Origin: Serilophus lunatus
Lineage: Eukaryota; Chordata; Aves; Passeriformes; Eurylaimidae
Reading direction: 5' to 3'
Assembly (NCBI GenBank): GCA_013399895.1
Contig: VXBA01001607.1
Span: forward strand, 161,088 to 225,087
DNA length: 64,000 nucleotides
The position numbers and the translations under genes are program-made. Positions 29,801 through 38,800 of the stretch are shown piece by piece (position 1 is the stretch's first letter; every line of letters starts with the position of its first letter). The notes beneath the pieces are model-generated. The model saw only the letters and a program-made list of their open reading frames with translations, was not told where the DNA came from and did no database searches.

Positions 29801-32800
29801 AGTGAAATTTATACCATCACAGTTCCACTAAAGAGTTCTAAAAATAATCAAAGTGCGTTTTGCTCTGCAACAATGCAGAGTGGTCTGAAGAGGTTGTGAT
29901 ATCTTTAGGAATGAAGCAAACTTAACTCCATAAGTTCAGTGCAGATCCCTCAGTGCTCTTCCTGCTTCTATGGGAAAGCAAGGCTTGGCACTGTATGTGA
30001 ACCAGGGGGGATCCTGCTGGCTACCATGCATACCCTCCTCACCTGCCAGAGAAGTAGGACCAGAATAGAAAGTAAAAAATATTTGGCCCAGTAGCTGTAT
30101 TTACTGGGGGGCAGGAGCAAGATATGAAATGAGTGCATGTCTTACTCTGTAGTCTAGAGGCAGTGTTGAAATGCCAATGTTCAGGAGTATTTCAGTGCTG
30201 GATACAATTTGTGCACACATCCACATATTGGACCTATCTGTTGTTTCTCCAGGCAGTGGACACTGATGTAGGCGACAGGAGCTGCAACGATAGGGACAAA
30301 AATCCATTTGCTTTTGAGTCTTTGTTCTTCAGAGCGTGTGGTATCAGTCAACCCTGCTTCCTGTCCCCTCCTCATCCAGTCTTTACCCAGGAAGCTCCCC
30401 TCTTTGCTGCTTTCCCATTCTGTTCTTCCATTGCTGCTAAATTGTCATGTTCTCAGTTAATTGAAACAGAATGAAACCAAATTAAAACAGCAGAACATAG
30501 TTACAATTTGGGTTTTGGTATACTTTAGAAGCATTCACTTCCTCATGGTCTGAGGATGGCCATGCAGCAGAACAGAACAGTGTCATCCACAGGGGTGCAA
30601 AACAATCTCAATGCGTGGAGGTAGGCTGACTTATCCCTGCAGATGTGGATTTTTTTTTTGTAAATCTGAATCCAGCAATGTGTTGTGAAGCTCATCAAGT
30701 TTTTGTTGGTGGTGCCCATCAACAGAAATTCAAGGCAGAAGCAGTCATCTATTGTTTCATAATGTATTTGTTCTGGCAATGTATTTGTTCTGATATGACC
30801 CTGAGTTTCCAGTAGTTGTGTTCAGCATTAAAACCTATCTAAACAGCTTTTCACAGAAATCACTTTTCTTTTCCATGATAGCTACACTAACTAGCAGAAA
30901 TGAATCACAGAATTAACACAGTTGGAAAAGACCATTGGGATCATCCAGTCCAACCTATTACCTAACACCATCCCATCATCTAAATCATGGCACTGAGCAC
31001 CTCGTCCAATCTCTTCTTAAACACATCCAGGGACGGTGACTCGACCACCTCCCAGGGCAAGCCATTCCAATGGGAAATCACTCTCCTCGTTGCCCTTCTC
31101 TGGACACTCTCCAGCAACTCAACATCTTTCTTAAACCGAGGGGCCCAGAACTGGACACAGCACTCAAGCTGTGGCCTGACCATTGCTGAGTACCAGGGCA
31201 GAATAACTTCCTCAGTCCTACAGGCCACACTATTCTTGATATAAGCCAAGATACCGCTGGCCTTCTTGGCCACCTGGGCACACTGCTGCCTCATGTTACG
31301 TTTCTTACCAACCAGCACTCCCAAGTCCCTTTCTGCCTGGCCACTCTCCAGCCATTCTGTCCCCATTCTATAGCTCTGCATGGGGTTATTGTGGCCTAAG
31401 TGTAGAACTCGGCACTTAGACTTGTTACATGTAAATTATCTGCAAGTTTTGTGCTGTGAAAGTTGCATCTAGGTTAACATTTTTGTGATACTGTCGGCTA
31501 AGCTCACTAATTTAGAGACACATCCTGTTCCAGCCAAACATGAATACTTACTGATAGAGCCTCTAACAGTTTTATTTTCCCCTCTCTGTTTTATTGATGG
31601 AATAATGGAGTGTTTCAATGGACATGAAGCCTCTTTTTTCTCTTGACACATCCATAAACAAGCTTGTTGGCAAGATATACTTTATTCCTGTGAGGGCACA
31701 AATCTATTCCCAGGAGCCTCATGGCCTGGCGCTTGAACATTGTGCCAGAGGGCAGTTTCATGAGAGAGGATCTTGTCGAATACCCTGAAATCAGACATGT
31801 GACATAGTGCCTGAGGGAGACTTTAAAACGGTATCTTTCTTGCTGGTTTGTTCTGCTCTGTTGTGGCAGGACAGGGAGTGCTGCTTATGACTTGTGTGAA
31901 TTTGTAACTAAGTAGGCACATGCAAGGTTATGCACTAATGCAGGTAAATGCCTTAAAGATGGCAGGAAGGAGAAGAATTCCATCCTGCTGCAGCAGGATG
32001 ATACAGTGGTGATATAACCAATCTTTTCTTCCTCTATATTCTTTCATTCTGAGAAAAAAGGCCAAGCTGACAAGACTGAAACTTTGCCTCTCCCCAGACA
32101 TTACTAGAAGTGCTATTTTTGAGGTCCTCCTGCAGTCTCTCCTGGTATTTCCAGCTGCTAATAGCTTTTCTGTCTACATAGGGTTATGTTTTGTTTCTGT
32201 ATTTATAGAATCATTTATAAGAATGAAAATGCTTGATCAGGAATGATCTGGCAATATTGGTAGGGGCCATGGCAGGCAAAACACTTTGTTACTAAACTGA
32301 CTGTTCAGACCTGAGCTGTATTGTCATTTGGCACAAAACTATGGTCTTTGATGGCTGTGCATAGTGACGTGAATTGTGTCAGTCTAGACACCTTTCAGTA
32401 TCTCCCTCAGAGAACAGTGACTTTCCATCTGGCAAGACAACAAAGCTATATATTTACCATGTCTGATGACTTTTAAACTGAGAGATAACATAGTGAGTGA
32501 TGCTACTGATAGGGAAGTCGCTGTGGAGAGGGGAAAAGAGTAGTAATCGGTAGGACTGGCAGACAGTTCTACTAAAAAGTACATTTTGCACAGAGCTGTG
32601 GTCGTGCCTCTCTGGAAGTGGAAGCTGCCAGTATTTTTAGCAAAACAAAAAATTCATCCTGTTAGAGTAACTTGCATGTATCTTTGAGACAAAGCAATGC
32701 TTATTGCTCTCTTGAGTCCTTATGCCTGTCTGAAGACTGCAACTGTGTTTTGTGCCAAACGTCTTTTCAACACAGAACTGAAAGCTGTGCCAATGCCTGG

Positions 32801-35800
32801 CAAGTGACTACTTCCTGACGTGATGTCAGTGAGAGATAGATCAAGTCATCTTCCTTCATTTTAAACTTCCATAAACCTCATATGACCACATCTTAGCTTG
32901 GCATGTTTTAGTTTCTCGATAGCAGGATCCAGAAATCTGTAGAAGCATCATTGAAATTCAGGCCTATCCTCATCCCTCAGTAAGGCTGAGTCTTGGAAAT
33001 GCAAATAGAAATCCCTAAACCACATTATATTGTAAGGATTAAGATTTAAAGTTACTCTAAAGACTTTTACTGTTTCATAAAATCCTCTTCTCCTTTGACC
33101 AAAATACAAGATGAACATACAGTGGATAAAAGTGGGGGGGGAGTGAGGCAGGGTTTGGTATTCTAGAGCTACTGATGCATCTTCAGCTGCTTTTTGACAG
33201 GTACATTTGCTTATTTCTGATCTCTAATTATCACATCCATTAAATGAGGAGATAAGCAACTCTGAGATATTTGAAAGCCAGACACTAGCATGGATTGCAG
33301 TCATTGCAACTTTCAGAGATGTCTTTTTCATGACTGTGCAGTATCATGGTGTAGTTTCCCTTGGCTGCCTGAGGCATGTCCTGTGTCTGGAAATCCCTCT
33401 GGAGAGCCCCACTGAGAGAAACTTTCTCATATAAAAAGTGACTCATGATAATACCAGGGACAAATTCCTCAGAAGCACCTCGAGTAGCCATTTTTTCTAC
33501 ATGCATCACAGACAACCTTAGTTTTTCTTTTTCTGTGTTTGTGACATGGAATGAATAGTTCTCCTTACCACTGTCTGGTTATCTGAACTGCTAAGCTGCT
33601 GTGCACTTGGATATAATCATCACAAGGAGCTCAAATAGCTCCAGGACTGGAGAGCTTCCAGCCTGGGCTGGCAAAGCTGGGTGGGAGGTTTGAGCAGTGA
33701 GTGTGGCGGGCATGCTGCTGCTTCCTCCCTTCAGGGTTGTTTTCCCTTTTTGCTGCCAGTCTGTTTTTTCCAGGACCACACCTGGCCTGTTTCCCCACTG
33801 CAGGTGGTGTAACACATGCCTGTGGTACTGTCTGGTTTTTGAGATCTGCTCTAAGCATCTGACAGTCAGCAAAAAAAAAGCAGTACAATATTTTATACCA
33901 GCAAAGTTTTTTTTTTAAAGCACCCTCTGTCTTCTCTGCAATCAGAAAAGGCACCCTTTGCTCAGGTAGAAGCCAGCGGGGTTGTTCTCAAGTCCAGTGA
34001 TTCCTGAGGAGATGAGCCAGGAGGATGTGGCATTTGAGGAGGGTGATTTTAATAGTTTCTTGGCATTTGTGTAATTTTGCTTTGTTGCCTTTTTAAAAAA
34101 TATATTATATATTAGCTGTTTTCCTTAGCAGGCCAACCCAGACCATTGAGGGAAGCATGCATTTGAATTTGCTTGGGGATTCTGCATGACAGCCTGAATA
34201 TAAGATGTTAGTTTAAGCTGCTGATGAAAAGAGAATTTATCAGCATTCCTTTTAAATGTCCAGCTGTTATCTCCTGAGAGGAGAGGAGTCAAATGCCTAT
34301 TAAAAAAACAATTATGTGTCACCCTATTCAACTGGAAAAGTCAGTGAGGGATCATGCCAGGCTCACAACTGGAGGATATTAAGAAAGGGAGTAGGAATGA
34401 AGTGTGGTAAGGAAGGTATGTCTCTCCCCTTCAACACAGGAGCCATACAGAAGGTACCCCTCTTCCCTCCCCTCTCCAAGCCTCAGGTGCCTGAGGGCTG
34501 CCTTTCCTAGATGGATACCTATGCCCAGGAAACCTCAGGCCTTTGTCCCCTTGGACTGGCTGCCCAACTGCTGCTGGTGCTGCTGTGTCAGGGCTTTGTG
34601 TCTGCAGAACCCAGAGGCAGGTGGTGAGCTGAAGCCAATGGTGCCACACTGACAAGGGAGCCAGAATTTGAAGAGATCTGCTTGTAGCAGGCAGTGATCT
34701 CTGAATGGTGAAAGGATGTCCCTAGGGATGGCATGACTCCTCTACTCGGCTGTGGGAAACTTTCTCACCTCTTGTTTTGAAGAGAGTTCATTGCTCCTCT
34801 TTTTCTTCAGATTTGGCAAGAGCTGAGGTGCTCCTGACCCCAGGGCAGAGGGGTGGTAGCTAGTGCTTTCACAAGAAGGGAGAGTTAGCTGGATACACTC
34901 CAAGCCAGGGGCAGAAAAATCAACTTTTTGTGTGCCAGAGAAGAGCAGCTTTCAATGAAATGAGCAAGGGCAGGAAAATCTGGGAGGAATTCTAGCATAT
35001 GAAACCTGAACATGTCTGAAAACGCCCAGACAGGAGGGAAAATATAAGGTGTTCATGACCTTGCTTACATTACTGTGTGCCAAACATGGTGTCACTGTAT
35101 GGAAGCCAAATTGACAGAAACTGCAGAAACGTGCCCCATGTTACATAGTTTCCTTTATGGCTCTGGCAGAATTCCCAACTCTCTGCATTGGTAGCCTTGA
35201 AACCAGAGAACGCCAGTTAGCCCCTTCCTATTCAACCATCCTGTAAGTCTGAAACAAAAGGCCCTTGAAAACCACTTAGCAACTGCCCACTAAGTGTTTT
35301 GATTGTGAGAATACAAAACAAAAGTCTTTATTACCAGCATATTAAGGCATTTCACTGAAAATACTGTCTTCAGCGGATGTCGGCATAGGCTGTAAGCCTC
35401 TGAATACACTAATTCTGAGCTTTTCCCTGGAAGGGGAGCAGTCAGGGATTTCCCCAGCTGACTTCTCAAGTGCCCTGCAGCAGAGAGCCTTTGTGCTGGA
35501 AGTGAGCCATGCCCTCAGATCATAGGCTTATTCTCTCTTCTGGGAATATTTGCTCATTTTCTCTGTGCGGACAAAGTGTCACAGGCTGTTTTCTGCAGTT
35601 CCAGCTGCAGTAGCCTCCCGGAGGAGGAACTTCTGGGAGCAAAAACTGTGCTGACTTATGCAGAAGTCCAACAGATTTCAGAGTCAGGGGCTCACAGAAA
35701 CTGTGTTCTCTGAAAGGTACTTGCTTTCATCTTCCCATCAAAATACACACATAAACGATTTCTTGGGATCCATACAGGCCCCTGTTACAGTCCTGGGGAA

Positions 35801-38800
35801 CAATAGCAAATGCGAGTTTGGTATGTAAGCTTCCATGTGAGTTTGGACTCTGGAGGACTGTCTGGTGGGAGAAGGCTGTGCCACAGCCATATGATGATCC
35901 CTGTCATAGGATGTTTCTACGGTTGTCACACCAAATTCAGTTCCATACCTGATTTGCAGCACTGATTAGTTCTCATTGTGGAAAAATGCTGCGTATGACT
36001 ATTGTTTTAAAACAGTCTGTCATCTTAAGCCTGTGGTGGCTGATTTTTCAAATCCCTCTGATTTATAATGGCAATCAGGAAAGTGAAGTGGTGCTAGAAA
36101 TCATGTAAAGGCAGATAACCCTGTAAAGCATTAGAAGACTACAAGTAGCACCTCAGGATTCAGTGTCAGTCCTGTTCACTGCCTAACAAGTGAATCAGTT
36201 TTGAAGAGAAACCAATAAGGACAATTCTTTCTGACCAAATTGAAATAATTAGTGAGAGAAGTGGACAGAAGTGGGAGACATTAGCATTGTGAGCCATGGG
36301 ATTTTTAGGAAGGGGCTGAAAATTTCTAACCAGTAAGGTACAGCTCTGAGGTCTCTCATGTGCTTCTAAAACAGAAGGTGCTGCACTCTGAGAAAAACTT
36401 TCCATGTTTTTGCATGTAAGAGTCATTAACAAAGTGTATGTGCACCTCCATTTCCCAGATTAAAACAAAGTATTTACTGTGCCTTTTCTGTTGCTGCTGA
36501 GTCTTGTCTATTCAGGTGTTACTTGTTCTATGAAATGTCTCTTGAATAAAGATAGGCATTTTTTATATCAGCAGCAGAAGGTGCAGAAGTACATCCCTAT
36601 GTGTTGTTTCTCTGAGATTTTTGGGACATTTTAGCAAATGCAATCAAACCACCAATTGCTTTCCATGAGATTGAGTAGGTACTAGCTAGTGCTGTTTTCA
36701 CCTACATCAAGATATCAAGAAAAGCCGAAAGGAGTACTTGTGTTTTAATGATGTAAATTTCAGTCGGTTTCAGTCATCTGTGGATTTGAAGGACTACCCA
36801 CTGTTACGTGTTTAGCTAGGTGGTTCAGAACTAGCATTTGAAAGGTTTAAGTACCTTGTGAAGGCCCAGGGTGCTCGCTGTGTGTCTTTGACAAGCAGCA
36901 AGATTAAGGATGTTTTAGACCAAAGGTAAAGAAATTATAGCTTGATGTTTAGCTGAGTTTGGCCTGAACAGGACTGGTTGAAAGGTGTGAGTGCCAAACA
37001 GATAAAAGGTGATATAATTGTTTTATCATGTAATAGTCACCAAAATAGGAACCAAACTCTACTGTGCTTGACAAGTTCCTCAAAATCTTTCCACTATGTT
37101 TCTTTTCCACACAGCTTTTGTTACAACATATGTGTTAAGGACTTCAACTGAAGTGAACTGTGGCTCTTACGGGGCTTTTTCTCATTTGCGCAGTGTTTTC
37201 ACAGCTATACCTCTTCTTGCACCTAATGTTAAATTATCTTCATGTGGGTTTTAGATTTCTCTGCCCATCCCAATGCAGTGCATGTTTATTCAGGTCACCG
37301 TACTGGGCATGGTGCTGCTGAGCTTTTCCAGAGGCTCCGGCTGTGGTGACCTTTGGAGCAGACAAGAAACAAATCTACCCTCCTTTGTTCCATCCTATAA
37401 GTGGTGCCACAAACAGGTTCTCTCTGGCCTCCAAAAAGCCTGATCTTGTCCTGTTCAGGTTACATTGCAAGTAAAAAACGTTTGAGTTTTTTCGTTTGTT
37501 TGTTTGTTCCTATTTTCTTTGTAGAACACAGACTTTGACCGTAGATTGTGCTGAATCCTTCTGACTGCTAAGATAGGATATAAAAATTAAAATTTATCTT
37601 TGGAGTGGATGGCAGTGAAGTTATAACTGCTAGGGAAAAAGATTGCATTATTTGAAAGCAGAGAGCATGCTCTTTCAATGAAAGGATGTACAAAGAACAC
37701 TGATGATTTTTCATCAACAAGGCTCCTCTTATGTCCTTTTCAATTTGGCCGGTAAACCAGTGTCTGAGTTTGTTGGGATAAACTGCTAAGTTGGAATATT
37801 TCCTCGTCTGACTTTGTGAAAGCCCTTCTGTTGGTGCTGAAGCCAGGCACTGTCCTTGGCTCTGACGATAAAAGGCTGCCGTAGCCAGGCCACCCTCGGA
37901 ACTGCAGCCTGTGAGCTGGGATTCGAGGAGCATCCGTGTGGTCTGTGCAGAGCTGGGGGAGCTTTTATGGCAATCGTTCCCAGTGGCCTGTGTGGGAGCT
38001 AGCAGTCTTCTTGTAATGGAGGTGAAGCCCCACGTACTCTCTTCACACTGTAACAAAAACAGGAGGGAGAGGCCAATCACTGCAAAGCAGTGGCAGCAAA
38101 GCATAGACAAATGACTTCATGCAAACACACGAAGTTCCCAAGCAATACTGCAAAATCCATGTCCCAGTTGAGCCCAGTTCCATATCACTCTTAAAACCTT
38201 TTTTTTGTTTTTTAATCAGGATTTTTAGGCCTCACTTCTGTGGCTTACTTGAAAGAAAGAAGAGTCTCTCATGAAAGAAAATGCCTGTGCTCTTTCTTCT
38301 TCTGTATTTCTTGTGCTTGCCCTTTTCTGTCTGCACCCTCTTCTCTTTTTCTCTGCCACATGGACCAGATTTGCTGGCTCCTTAAAAGACTATTGATGTA
38401 CTGTAATACAGACTGTAGTATAAATTATTTGTGTAATTTGAGGCAATTGGAATTGTTTGGAGGGTGATGAAATACTGGCACAGGTTGCCCAGAGAGTTTG
38501 TAGGTGCCCCATCCCTGGAAACCTTCAAGGTCAAGTCGGATGGGGCTCTGAGCAACCTGATGTACTTGAAAATGTCCCTGCTTATTGCAAGGGAGTCGGA
38601 CTAGATAACCTTCAGAGGGCCCTTCCAATATAATCTAATCCGCTCCAATCCAATGCATTCTACGGTTCTATAGTAATTTCTAAGTAAAAAGAAATTCCTT
38701 CAATAAACCATCTTGATATGCTATTTTTAATTAAAATTTTTATATGATTACCACGATGTTTGTGTACCTTTGGTAGTTTTCTATGATAGCTCATTCAAGA

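Noticed and set aside
33591..33954. Overlapping minus-strand frames of 93 and 107 codons
   Set aside because: No recognisable motif, no splice structure, inside an MCC intron without conservation evidence.
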